Assembly (NCBI RefSeq): GCF_963675165.1
Contig: NC_087385.1
Span: forward strand, 5,787,412 to 5,851,411
Length of the DNA: 64,000 nt
Direction of reading: 5' to 3'
Source of the DNA: Halichondria panicea
Taxonomy: Eukaryota > Porifera > Demospongiae > Suberitida > Halichondriidae
The position numbers and the translations under genes are program-made. How positions within the stretch are numbered: position 1 is the stretch's first letter; each line of letters starts with the position of its first letter. Below are positions 36,611 through 49,370 of the stretch, one piece after another. The notes under the pieces were generated by a model that worked only from the letters and a program-made list of their open reading frames with translations, made no database searches and was not told the DNA's origin.

Positions 36611-39600
36611 CTAATCGGTCACGATTCCAAATTTTGTCTGAATAAGAAAGCAGTAGAGAAGTCCTATAGCTGCAGTGTAGGCACACACCCAGAAGAACTC
36701 GATAGAGCGAAGGTGCAGCGTCTTACGGAGGAGGTATGCCTGGGAGTGAGGGAGCTGGTAATTAAGTATTGAGTCTGGGACACGAATGTGTGCAAACAGG
36801 ATCATGAAGGATAAGCTTGGGGTACCTGGTAAATATGGTGACAAGAGCCGTAGAGAATAAACACTAGACCAAGATCGGCAAATCCTGTATGTGTGTGCGT
36901 TGGAGGAAAGATACTTAATAGGACGGCAATAGTGGGAGTGTAGGGGAATGTATATGGCCTGTGGGCTTATGAAACTAACTGACTGTACACATGTGACTAC
37001 ACTGTAAATGTGATAGTTATTAAAACATTAAATTTTCTTAGTTAGTACTGAGCTAATTTATCAGGCTCCATCACAGTAAAGCAACCACACTGATAAATGA
37101 AACAAAGTAGCTGGTAGTAATCAGCTGTTCTTGTCACTACTGGGCAGAGGATTGAATGGTAGCTATGGTAAATTGTCTACACTGGTTGAATGGAGACTAT
37201 GTGTATTGTGGCCTGGACCAACTGAATACAATATTACCACAGTGGGCACTTTATGAGTATAAAGGGCAGGGCAAAAACCACAAGTTCCTAACATGTAAGT
37301 AAGAAAGGAAGGGCTTACTAAGTAACTTACATGTAGACCTAGACTATAATCTTACAGTGTCAGATAATTTACACACCTGCTCTTCAATTCCCAATGGATG
37401 CTATAGGCAAAATAATTAATTCTTTGTTTGCCTGAAGAACCACAAGTGTACAATAGTTTTTTCTATGTAGAGTAAATGGCTTATAGGAAGAATGTTCTAC
37501 TGGTTAATTACAACTATAGACAGAGCAAATTACAGTTTCATCGTAATAGCAATGCATGCATATAATAGGATTTAGTGATCATAACTGCACATGCAGAGAG
37601 GGGGGGGGGGGTCTGACATCATCGGTGAAAACAAAAAACATAATAATTATTGTAAGATCATTCAAATTATTATTGTAATTATTATTGTAAGATCATTCAA
37701 CCATAATTAGTGCTCAAAGTAGTACATTCTTTAGAAGGTATTGTTTAGTAAGCCACAAGATTAGTTATCAACTAACACAGGACATAATTAAAGATAATTG
37801 ACTTACGTAGATGCGAGCAAAAGAGTCCTGCATGCATGAAAATTCAACATAATTATAGTATAACGAAGTCACCATATTTCTATAAGGGCAAAAATGCAAA
37901 CAAAATTCCATCAATTAATAATCCATTGTAGTCGAAATGGCACACATCAAAGCATGCTAGCGTGGGTAAGATGAGTGAACTCAATTAAAAAATACAGACG
38001 TTAGTATATATTTAGAATGCAGCATGCGAGGGTGTAAGTGTGAGATACGTAGAAAAATGGTGAGGCAAGCTAATGTCCCCACATTAAAATGAGCTTTGTT
38101 GATAAACTGACAACTGACCTCTCCCATGCACAAGCAACTGGTCTCGCCACACATAACGACCATACCACTACATGCATGTAACTACCCAGCAGGTCCAGAT
38201 ATAATATACACAGAAATGCTTAGTATCCATACTTGTATGTTTTGTATGTATATAGTTACTGTAGTGGGTGACAATAAAGTTTTGAGAGGTGCATGATATA
38301 ACTATTGCTACGTAGCTAGCTCCCATTTCTTCCACACTATCCCAACTCTCTCCCATTTATTCCCCACTATTCTCCTTTCTTATCTATCAAGTACGATCTA
38401 CGATAAGGTATACTAGGTAAATTTAACAAACTATCGGGGGAGGAATGACAACAGGTCCCATTATCGGGGGAGGAATGACAACAGGTCCCATTATCGGGGG
38501 AGGAGTGACAACAGGTCCCATTATCGGGGGAGAAATGAGAACAGGTCCCATTATCGGAGGAGGAGGGAGAACAGGTCCCATTATCGGAGGAGCACTCGTT
38601 CCCATATATATGAGTACTTAACGAGACCATAAGATGGGTAGCCAAGGGATGCTTGAGATGGAGGGGTCATACTCATCATCATACAGCTATAGGGAAGTGT
38701 TGACTGGTCCAGTGTAAATGAAATCGATTTCTTACAGATTCTTTGTCTAAAACATCAATTAGTCATTAACTATACTTTCTGAACACGATAGGGACAACAC
38801 TACACACCACACCACTCCAATTAGTACGTAGTATCAAAATATCAAACAATTAGCATCCAACACAACTCTAACTTCCTGAGTTAACCGACTGTAATGTTCA
38901 GGTATGGTCTACTGTGTATGAAGACTGCAAACAAACTTCACACATACGATGCAATTCACATCCCACCACATAATAATTATGCATACAAAGATTAGAGAAT
39001 GTTGCGACATACACACAGCTAGTTTAAGGAAACACTCACATTCCACATACGTACACCTGCACACAATTGCCGCACTTGTATGAGAAATAACTGTATGCCT
39101 GAGAACTTGCCTAGCACAATAATTAAGCTACAAAGAGAAAGACATATTTAAAAAGTCGCCCTGCCAAAACCATGGAAATCCTCATTAAAGGTTGTTAAAA
39201 CCACTTGAGATAGAATTACAGCTGCCAATGTTTATGGGTCTTCCAAGGTCAACAGAATCCGTGCACTTTGAGATACCAATTAGAAACCACAACAATTAAC
39301 TATAAAGGAAATGACCACACCCCTTGAAATATGTCACAACCAATTAAACAGCCATGCAAAGGTGTTGGCGTTAACTGAAAGTAGTTGAATTCCTCTGCGT
39401 ACCGCTGGGAGTAGGGCACCACACTTCTTACATGCATGTACGATTTTAAAAATTAGCAGTTGAAAACATGCTGAATCTCAAAAATCATAATATAGTGATA
39501 GATGCTTTGAACTCAATGAACTAAAAACTGGCACCTTTGTAAGAGCTTATACGTAGCTGACCTGCCAAAACGTACACTGTACCATAATTATTGTGAATAA

Positions 39601-42146
39601 TAATGCATAAAAAACTTGTACTATAGAGTTCCAAGAACAAATTCTTGCATCAACTGTATACCTACCTACCTACGTAGTGCCTTGCAGTAGGCACATCAAT
39701 GATATACAATAACCAGTATGCCCCCACAATCATGTTTTGATAATAATCAATTCATGACACCGTTTCCTCAAATGCTGAAGCTAAGGCTGGAATCTGATGT
39801 CAACCGAGAAGGAAATCATTCCCCGATCAGTCTATGAAAGACTTGTACCACCCCCACTCTCTATTATTCCGATAAGTGTACACAGTTGAAGTTGACATTC
39901 CACCCACTTAGAGTTAACGCTAAGCCACTCAGCCGTGAATAATTAATGTCAGGAAATGCCATGTAGCTACTGACATGAATGCTTCAAAGCCACACACGAG
40001 ACTGAAAGGGAGGGACTGCTACAAAGTTCATCACGCTTCAATAATGGTTCAATAATAGGTGAATAGATAAACTATAACAAAGTGATAGGACATTGTCATA
40101 TCGAGTGTAAGGTTGCATCAGAGTCTTGTTCTACATGTTAGCTAAGACCAACGTACCAGAAATAGTTAAAGTACGCACTTAGTACTCGACCGGTACTTAT
40201 AAAATGTTGCTCTAATCGTATAATTTACAGGCGCCCAATTTACAGTAAGCAAGAATAATTGATTACTAATTATCTTTAGTTGCGAGTTTAGAAGATACAT
40301 GTAGGCCACCCAAATAGACCAATGCTACAGCTCGTCTAGCTGCCCATTGAACGGTCACAGTTTGTTGACCTCTACAACCAACAACGTAATTGTAACAGCT
40401 AAAGTACAAGTACATGCAAAACTATTTCTCAGGGATCTGGATATGGAATCATGTAATTCAAGGAAAAACCACTCTAGCATGACAATTGTTTGCCTATTCA
40501 GAGTGAGCATAATCTCTACCTACCCTCACACTTCCACACGCTCCTCACACTTCCTCACACTCTCCACACTTCCTCACATTCCTTACACTTCCTCACGCTC
40601 CTCAGACTTCCTCACACTCTCCACACTTCCTCACGCTCCCCCCACACTTCCTCACACTCTCCACACTTCCTCACGCTCCCCCAGTCCCTGACACTCCCCC
40701 ACACTCCCTCAGGTTCCCCCACACTCCCCCACGCTCGCCCATGCTCGCCCATACTCCTCCCAGTCCCTCACGCTCCCCCACACTTCCCAAACTCCCCCTA
40801 GTTCCTCACACTCCCCACAGTCCCCACGCTCCCCCACACCTCTCCACACTCCCTCACACTCCCCACACCTCTCCACACTCCCATACTCTCCCACCTGTGA
40901 CAATGCTGTCAGAGCTAACAGAAGAGTGCAGTGGCTGTCCCTGACTGTCTATGATCCTCACTGTCGCTGCAATGCCAGCACAGATGGCTGCGTTACGACT
41001 CCAAGACAGATAACCTGTGTGTGTGTGTGTGTGTGTGTGGGTAGTGTGTGTGTGTGAGTAGTGTGTGTGTGGGTATAGTGTGTGTGGTGGGTGGCAACGT
41101 AAGAGGGGTTTGGGAAAGAGTATGTGTGCAAGGCAACAAGCATAAAGCCACATGTAGGGCACATAATGAATTGTTATAATTAAATAATGAATGCAAAATT
41201 AAGTAGAGCCAAAAAGATACAGGCATTCAGTTCTTCTGTGATCTTGAGCCATGTTCTGTATACATGTACCAACAACGGCAATTACTGACTCACTGTTTTC
41301 ATGAGCCAATCTCAGAGCCTGTGAGTAGAGAATTTCATCATGTTATATTCTGTAGAATGTAATGAAAGGTACCTACTGGGCTGCATTTAGGAGGGGGGCG
41401 AGGGGGGTGGGTAATTTGCCCCCCCTAGGATTTGGCATTTATTTTGTACTAGTATAATTATGATGACTTTGGGAGACTAGCGGAGACTAAGAGTAGTCGG
41501 CTCTGTAAAACTCTGGTAATCAAAATTCAACAATTTTATGGTCTTCTAAAAGCAGAAGGAGCCTGTTCAGCTCAATTCTCAAATTAGAAAGAGCCATAAT
41601 TTCCCATCTTTGACATTGGGCCATTATTATCATATTTGTCCCTGACCCAAAATCCTGGATGTCTACTCACCCACACTCTGTAGTTTATTGAAGGTCCGGC
41701 ATCTTTCTTTTCTTTTCTCTCGTCCGATATCTTGGCCATGGACAATGCCTTTCTCCTGTATAAATTAACATAACAGTACATGTGATGTATTCTATGAACA
41801 GTTTGTTGAACATTGCTACATAAATTGTATCATTGTCAATTTACATAGCAATGTACCTAATTTTATGGCTTCGGATTAGCGAGGGATTCCTCCTTTTTGG
41901 TACATCGCTATGGTAATAGGCAACCTGGTGTGCTAAATCACCAGCTGTATGGCCAATACTGTTATCTACGAGGTGAGATACGGTAACAGAGGGCTGATGA
42001 AAGTAGCTCCTACTTCTGTATTGAGTGATGAAAGTCTTAGGTGATAGTGAAGTGATTTTTCTTGAAATGTGCTTTGTTGAAAGAAGTTTTCGGGACTGCA
42101 AACTGTCTTCTAAGAGCTCGAAAACAAGCAGTCTCGACCATATCAT
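36611..42146 (-). CDS. DUF202/YidH-like small membrane protein with putative mitochondrial presequence, seven exons
   Basis: Exons 42146..41857, 41755..41671, 41318..41294 (25 nt), 41014..40895, 37827..37807 (21-nt microexon), 36884..36826 and 36739..36611 agree in phase and encode 242 aa. The N-terminal ~55 residues are Arg/Ser/Leu-rich without acidic clusters and end in YRSRSYFHQP, like a mitochondrial presequence. The core LAHENSYLSWSRNAAICAGI matches the DUF202 pattern (N-E-R-T-x-L-x-W-x-R-T, then a TM). Two further TM helices follow (FADLGLVFILYGSCHHIYQ and FFWVCAYTAAIGLLYCFLI) with the basic RKTLHLRS between them. DUF202 occurs in bacterial YidH and in VTC1 of the eukaryotic polyphosphate complex. 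Function here is unknown. The 3.1-kb intron 4 holds a minisatellite and a CT-rich tract. Exon 1 could instead be untranslated. Confidence 0.6.
38430..38595. repeat. 30-bp minisatellite (about 5.5 copies) in the DUF202 gene intron
   Basis: The unit CGGGGGAGGAATGACAACAG followed by GTCCCATTAT repeats with few changes. The 30-bp period keeps all frames open, which creates spurious proline-rich ORFs on the minus strand. Confidence 0.9.
40505..40892. repeat. C/T/A-rich degenerate satellite tract
   Basis: Nearly 390 bp of CACACTTCCTCACACTCTCC-like words with an almost complete absence of G on this strand in the first half. It ends at the donor of the exon at 41014..40895, i.e. it lies just inside the intron on the coding (minus) strand as a purine-rich GTGAGGAAGTGTGG array. 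Confidence 0.85.
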
Positions 42147-42339
42147 GGTCACACTCTTCCTCACTTTATTATGCTGTAAAGATCGTCTTATTCACAAGTC
42201 TAATTTGACCAGCTTCACGATGAACAGAGCACAAATCCAATATCACAAAAATTGAAAAACAAAATGCTACTCTTTACTTCACTATTCAAACAAACATAAA
42301 AAAACTGATGCAATACATATAAATGCTTAGTTACTTAGT

Positions 42340-45300
42340 TTATGACAGAAACTGTTGAATCACATCCTCTGCCTCTGGATTTCCCTCGCTAATCCCGCTG
42401 TCCCCGTACCCTCGTATATCACCATTACCGTAAACCTTGCACTCCACAGATAATTGTCCACCCTCCTGGTTTAGAGATATCATATCACTCAGAATCTGTT
42501 CCAAAGAGTCATTTTCAGTCGACTGGAAAAACTGGTCAGGGGAGATGGGCATCCCCATCCCGTTGTAATCGCTCAAGATATGGCCAAGACAGTCAGTTTC
42601 TGGTGAGGAAAAAGCTTGTTCTGGTGAAATGGGGTTGGAGACAGGGCTTGGTGCAATTGAAGGATACTGGGGGCTGGGAACGGAGCTGGCCAGCGAAGAC
42701 GAACTAGTGGTCTTGTTGAGAGGGTGCACTGAGTTCTGTACGGAAAATTCTTGAAGTGGATTTGAGTGAACATTTTGTCCAGTGTTCTGTGTAGTGCCGT
42801 TCGAAGCCATGCTGCTCCCATTCAGTGGAAATGTAGATGTGTTTGACACTTGTGCAAAGTTCTGTGACACGAAGCTCAGAGCGTTTTGTACACTTGGGTC
42901 GAAATTGACTGGGTTCAAAGCAGTCTGTGTGTGAGCAAAATTGATGCCGTTTGTGTCGAATAAAGAAGGATCCATGAGTCCGTTATTAAATGATGGATTT
43001 GGAGTGTTGGGTGTAGTAGATGAAGCATTAGAAGAGACAGAGGGTGGGCTCACTACGCTGGTAGTGAGAGAGCTTTGGTATGAGTATGGATCCAGAGACA
43101 GCACAGAGTCGGGCGAACTCACAAACGAGTGTGAGGATGTGAGGGTGTGTGGGGGCGGGAGGGTGGTGAGGGAGTGAGCGAATTCGTCCAATCTAGAACC
43201 AACTGGACTCAAAAGGGAATTAACGCTATTGGAAGGGCTATGAATGTTTGTAATCCCTTGAGTTTGGTAGCCATTTTGCTGGAAAAATGTCGGTTCGATT
43301 GGTGTTTGTTCCTGAAGGAGAGGCTGTACTACGAGTGATTGGTCAATTGAGGGTTGATTCTCAACGAGTTTGAGCTCTGGTTGTAGTGACTGGGTATCAG
43401 CGCCATTGGCTGACAAAGACTGAATGATTTTCTCGAGGAATTTTGATCTCTCTTGGAGGTTGTCAGGGACAGGCCACCCTAACTTTTTGTTACGTTGAAT
43501 CACAAAGTCATCGGCTTCGTTTTCGGTGAGAACTCGCTTCATTAGCTCAGGGAGAGACTTGAGTCCGAGCTCTCTGCAGTGTAGGATTGGGTCAATGAGC
43601 GCCGACGACACCTGTGTGTGTGTGTGGGTGTGTGTGTGTGGGTGCGTGTGATTATAAGATTGATAGTGATGGATTAGCTGTTAACGGCAGAGTGGATAAA
43701 GCTAAGGTACTGATCTTCCTTACAGATCCCTATCAGCCAGCATACTGACATTAACATACGTCCACAAATTGTAACAGTGCACAGATGGCATGCATACCTG
43801 AGCCTCTTTGAGAGAGTCAATGATTGGTTGGGCTCCCTTATCTTTCCGACAACTGTTCTCAGTATCCATGAGGCAGTTTGTCACAACCGGATCCTATAGA
43901 GTCAAGGGGGGAGGAGGTTAGAGGTACTGACAGGACTGTACACCACTGATGGAGCTCAGTTACATGTAGCTCTTACTGCACGCTATACGTATAGTACAGC
44001 AAAATGGAACCAACGGATTCAATGCAGTAAAGTCCCGTTCTAAACTCACAACTGGGGTGTGCATGCAATGATCTCAATACAAATCTTCTCTATCACCATG
44101 TGCTGAGCTGACCTTGTGGGGACACATAAGGTCTTGGTTAGGGTCACAGTTCTTGGCATACATCTCGCGATACTCTACATACTTCATCTTGCCATCTTCT
44201 TGACTGATAGGGGAAAAAGACACAACTTCAAGCTATGGTGGCACAGCAACCATTGTCATGAAAGGCTCTCAATACTTACAAACTAGCACATGTACAGTAA
44301 ATAGACTCTACCTCAGTAATTTTGCCTTGACCTCCCAGAACTGAGGCTCAACTCCGCCCTGCTTGTATCGGAGCAATCCCTCTAGCTGCATCCATACCCA
44401 CTCCCCATTACTACTAGCGAACCGGAACACTGGACTCACAGCGTGACCCAGACGTAGCACTGTGAGGGGGTGGGATGTGAGGGTGTGCACATGTACACAC
44501 ACGTACATAGTATGCAACTTTAATTACACATGAAGAACACTTTACATCAGCTATGCAGTGAAATTTCTCTACAGCAATTACGTCCAATACATGTACAGCA
44601 CTGTGTGTACACTCACACGGTAGACTCACATGCTTTCTCGCAATTGATCATCTTCTTACAGTCACCGGGATGGAAGTAGTCTGACATGGTAGTGCCCACA
44701 AAGTCAGCCGGGTCATATCCCACCACCTCCTTCACTCTGTGTGTTGGGGGGGGTGTAGGGTGATGGGCGATGAGCATGTCTGTATTAACTCATTGGGGTA
44801 GTTTTGGCAATTACGTGTATGCATACTACATACAATTTGGTGCATAACAATGTCTGACAGAGCTATCGAAGCTGAGGTTACAACTTTAGGCAGCACACTG
44901 AATACACTGAGCAGCTGACTGCTTTCACGTTGCAAGCAAGGCTAATTCAGGGCAGTGACGATTACACGCACCACTGACTTACATGATTGTATTACTGTGC
45001 ACTGTACATGTGCTAATACTATAACTGTATAATGCAGGCACTACTAACTCACGAAGCTTCCACTGAGATGATCTCCATGTCTAGATTCATGGTGGAGGTG
45101 AAGTGAGACTGAGGCACAGAGACCTCCAATATAGAAGACGTGGACTCGATTGGCTGACACTCTCCTACAAAACCCAGAACTTGTGGTTGCAGTTCAGTTC
45201 CATTCTTTTTGGGTTCCATAAGATGCTGGAATGGAATGTGGACCTTCAGGTTCCCACTGACCTGGATCATCTGGTGGATGGATAGGTGGAGCTCAACATG

Positions 45301-48080
45301 AATATACGCACTTCAATTTGAAATTCTCTACACAGTTTACCCACACACTACATGTGTATAATTAAAATATTTATTGTACCGATCAAAACGTGCGGCTACT
45401 GTAGAAGCCCTACGCCCAGTTTGTATACAAACAGTCCTGCTACAAATATCACCTCGTAGATTCTACGGCATATTATTGTAACAATATCACACTCTCTCTT
45501 ATTTGTACCAATCAGTCACTCACCACATGAGATGTGAATCTGGACAGCTGCATTCTCCCAGGGGTGACTGCCGACTTGATCCTCACGTAGAATTGCCGAT
45601 GTTGGAACTCTGTGCGGCCATCCAGGTGAGTGGAAGGGGGTGTGGTCTTGGATTGTAGATTGTCTGTGATCGTAGAGGCATCGTCATCTTCAACGATCTC
45701 GACGAAGTTCTGACCAATCACATCGTGCTGTGAGGGGGCAGCATAGATAGATGATTTACATCCTCATTATTTTTACAAATAGGCTAAATTGCAGACAATT
45801 TTTAGTGTTAATGCGATCACTAGAGGTGATGTTTGTATTTTGTATACCTGTGTGAGCCCGACCACATTAGTGATGGAGTCACTGACGTAGAGAATGAAGC
45901 CGTCACTGTCTAGCACGATGAGAAACCCGTCCAATGCCTGTCATGCAGAGGGTGTGTGTGAAAGGTGTGCATAGTGGAGTGGTGAGTGTGGGAGATACAC
46001 GATCAAGTGTAGATGCATGAATGATAACAAAGTACCGTTTGGCGTGTGTGCCAATAGACGTTAAAAGCACTATTGCGTTGAGGACTGTGTGCTACCAGTC
46101 ACCGTATGGAAGATAGTACAATAGTGTACCTCAGAGAGAAGGTTTGTGGCCTCAGTAGATCTGCCAGCATCAGTGTGTGTCCCTCCTGTAGAGAGGGGGA
46201 CCAGTATAACGGAGTAGCCACACATGCATACAACTACGTACGTATGTAGCAAAGTTTCAACACACAACATCTGCCATTATATAGATACATGTAGTATGGG
46301 TGTGTGATAAGTACTATACAGTGCACACGAGCAAGTAGATATCAACTCTAAGCATGAGCAAATCGATGTCAATTCTAAGCATGTACAAATAGAAAACACT
46401 TCCAGGTGTTCAAGCCAGGCTGGTATTCACTCTAAGTGGGTCTGCTCAGAGCTGCAGACTAACTCAATAGACATCATTAGTCAGGCTACCTGTTGGAACA
46501 ATGGAAGTTGAAAGCAGTGGCAGCTAGTTTGTATATACCCACAGTTAGTATCAACAGGGGGAATTGGTTAAGCTAGCCAGTCACAACACTGTATGACCTC
46601 CCTAATGGAGGAGGGAGGAGGTACTTAATTATAGGACTCTCAGTTTGCTTAACAAACCTGGCACAGTATATACTAATGAGTGTAATATGAGAACTCCATT
46701 ATACAAATTGGAAAAAAAGCACACTAATGGTCTACGTACATATAGGTAGAGCATTAGATAGGTAGAGCATTAGATAGGTAGAGCCACTGTAGTACTGGCA
46801 GGATAAAGCTTTGAGTAAACTTCACAGAAAAGGTGTTTGACTGACTGTTCAGTATATTATTTGATTGATCAGTGACTATACAAACACGTACAATCACCAC
46901 TAATTTTGACTAATAATAACCACCATTTTGCTGCTTTGTGTTGTGACTTTACATCTACCATAAGTTAATTATCTCAAGACACACCTCAATGAAAATACCA
47001 TATATCCTTTACCTTGCCTAAACTATCAGTACTGCTAGGAAGTTTAGTAGTTTTGAACTCTACAGCCTTTGACAAAACAGTCACTACAGAATCAAAGCTG
47101 CCTAGCTAAGTGTATAAAAATGAATTATCTTTACCAGCTACAGTCATACCTTTAACGAGGTCAGAAACCCTAACCACTTAATAACCTGAAGCCATTAACC
47201 TCGCATGATGAAAGAATGCATAATGCCCTTTGACCCCTCTAACAGTCTTGGCTACACTCACACAGAAACTTTGAGGTGAAATGGATACCTGTACTGTGTA
47301 GAAATACAACAGTGCAGATATCACTGAAAACAAAGCAGAAAAATGATAAAATGTGGTATACCCTCTACTACTATACTGTAGAGCCATGCAGACTAATAAC
47401 TCCCAACTATGGTAACTGTATTAGCAGACCACCTCGTCATCACAGTTATATACCATTGGGAATCTGCACACAACAATGTACCAGTATAAAGTAAGGACCT
47501 CAATGTTATACAGCAGATAGCAAATTATCACAAAAGTCAAATTCGCTAAAAGACTGACACTTTAAAACGTCCTCTTCCACTGCACAGATATGGAGTGATA
47601 TGGAGTGTGTGTAAGTCCAGACTACTAGCAACAGAGAGTACTATACTGGCAATATACAGCACCCCAACCTTAACCCCAACATACCGTTTTCATTGTCTTT
47701 CTCCAAGAATTTCTGGAACTTGAGGTAAGCTGAGGTGAGCCTGAGAACGGATATCTTATCGATGGCCTGTGTTCTTCCTCGAGCCAGGATGCCATTGGCG
47801 ATGGTGGCCTGTTGCTTGATGGGCAGGAGAGCAGACAGTTCTTCTATCTCAGTGTTCTGGTTCCGGCGGCGCTTCTTGGCCGTCTGCTTCTGCTTGGGTC
47901 CAGCCTTTTCAGCACTGTACATATGAGGCCAAGAAGTTAAGTATGTGTAGTGGATGGTCTCATCAATCTATCATGATCTAGGCCTTGTTTTATACTGATT
48001 TTACCAGGACTGACTAATCGTGTCTATAATTGGACAGTATTAATAGTGTGAGCTTACCTGGGAATATACGAGACTGGCAT
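42340..48080 (-). CDS. AHR-like bHLH-PAS transcription factor, eleven exons
   Basis: Exons 48080..48058, 47914..47685, 46185..46130, 45937..45848, 45727..45524, 45270..45053, 44736..44630, 44459..44312, 44203..44113, 43893..43798 and 43611..42340 join in frame and give 844 aa. The basic helix-loop-helix is KKRRRNQNTEIEELSALLP ... AIDKISVLRLTSAYLKFQKF, with an unusually long loop (TIANGILARGRTQ). PAS-A includes ALDGFLIVLDSDGFILYVSD and GLTQHDVIGQNFVEIVEDDD. A PAS-B region follows (QVLGFVGECQPIESTSSILE, VVGYDPADFVGTTMSDYFHP, VFRFASSNGEWVWMQ). This order and the SILE...W-x-W-x-Q pattern resemble the aryl hydrocarbon receptor. The last exon is a 423-residue Ser/Pro/Gln/Asn-rich activation-type region with acidic DCLGHILSDYN/DSLEQILSDM motifs. 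Such factors pair with ARNT to regulate transcription. Orthology to AHR versus another group-C member needs a tree. Confidence 0.8.
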
Positions 48081-49180
48081 GACGATTTTAGAGCCTCAAA
48101 GCTTTGGAGTACTCGAAAAGCCTTGTGTTCAGCTCAATGATTATAATTATTGCCTGGCTCGAGATGACCACGCCTATGTGGTAGATCTAATCACATGATA
48201 AAAATTTCAGGGTAGATCCCCTACAGAACGGGGGAGGAGCACATTCTGCATGTTGCATAACCCTTTCCTTGCCATTCGTGAAATCTGGAACAGGAGCGTC
48301 TTTAGGTCGATCAATTAGTGTGGATCCGGCCTCACCACGCCTCCATGTCATTCTATTAGTCTAGATCCGGCTAGCAATTCTAGCTGGGACTCCCAGTTCT
48401 AGCTCGTTTTGTTTAGCGTGTCAGAGACTGGAAGAAGATGATTGGCACTCCTTGGCTCCTTTGGATGTACATGGCTTTACTGAATTAACTAGCTGTGTCT
48501 GCTGTCTAGTTGGACCAGATTTAGCTAGATAATGGGGTAGAGAATAGTTGAGCGGTGCTGTGTGTAGCTTGAACTGTACTGGCTGGCAAGAATCTAGTAA
48601 GCACCCTATGCACTGATAACTCGTCAGAATGGAGGGTATGTTCTAGGGATCTTAACCAGCCACGCCCATCTCATAAGTTGCCCATGTGCGTTGCTGTGGC
48701 AGTCAATTAAAGATGGCGGAATTGCGTAGGTAAGAAAAGTGGAGCCTGAGAGGTCATCTGCCTCTTGGAAGCGGACGAAATTCTGAGAAAAACGCCCATG
48801 GTCCGGGTTCTAGTCGACTAGAGGCTGTATCTAGAATCTTCTGAACATGTCTGTACAAGGAGGAAATGCTTTTCAAGAATGTTACTTACTTACTTACTTA
48901 CTAACTTACTAACTTACTTAGTCAGTCAGACGAAACGCGGTGAAATATGAAAATAGTGCAAATATCAATATTAATGCATGTGAATATTCATAGACTATAA
49001 TATCACATATTTACACAGATAAAAGGCTAACTAAGCTATCTATCCAGATAGTTTCTTGATGTGGCCTTTCCCTGCAAAAATAGAGCAGTCTGAACACGTA
49101 CACGAGTCAAAATTTGGCAATAATTGAAAACACACACAACTGCACTGTCAATCCTATGTACAACCTACTGGTTGTACTAA
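48081..49180. other. Intergenic region with dispersed repeat and (TTAC)n microsatellite
   Basis: Upstream of the AHR-like gene. 48195-48265 contains a segment (GGTAGATCCCCTACAGAACG ... ATTCTGCATGTTGCAT) that recurs in altered form at 49459-49541. A (TTAC)n / (TAAC) microsatellite lies at 48883-48921. No exon is supported. Confidence 0.55.
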
Positions 49181-49370
49181 TACCAATACCAGGACAACGT
49201 TAAACAACAGTGAAAAAGACTGGTCAGTGGTCAATACGAAGGGAATAGAACTTAGAAAATGCTGCTATACCTTTACTAGTTCCACTAGCTGGAACAACAG
49301 TGTTTGTTCTACGAGGGAGTTTGAGGAGCGGGATCTTAGGATTCGGTGAAGCCTGACTCAACAGCCTAAG
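49181..49370 (-). pseudogene. Truncated, decayed copy of the dystrophin 3' terminal exon and its 3' flank
   Basis: About 190 bp aligns in the same orientation with 53022-53236. It covers the downstream flank (TACCAATACCAGGACAACGT, then TAAACAACAGTG) and the last ~35 codons of the dystrophin gene (CTAGTTCCACTAGCTGGAAC ... GGGATCTTAGGATTCGGTGA). It carries small indels and substitutions, then similarity fades, so it cannot encode the tail. It lies on the far side of the intervening receptor gene, 3.8 kb away. This looks like a partial segmental duplication rather than a processed copy, because flanking DNA is included. Confidence 0.8.

Noticed and set aside
38423-38605. Proline-rich frame MGPVVIPPPI repeats
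   Set aside because: By-product of the 30-bp minisatellite inside an intron of the minus-strand DUF202 gene.
40490-40944. Ser/His/Leu-rich frames such as repeated LTLPHTLHTSS
   Set aside because: Translations of the CT-rich satellite; the real exon begins only at 40895 on the minus strand.
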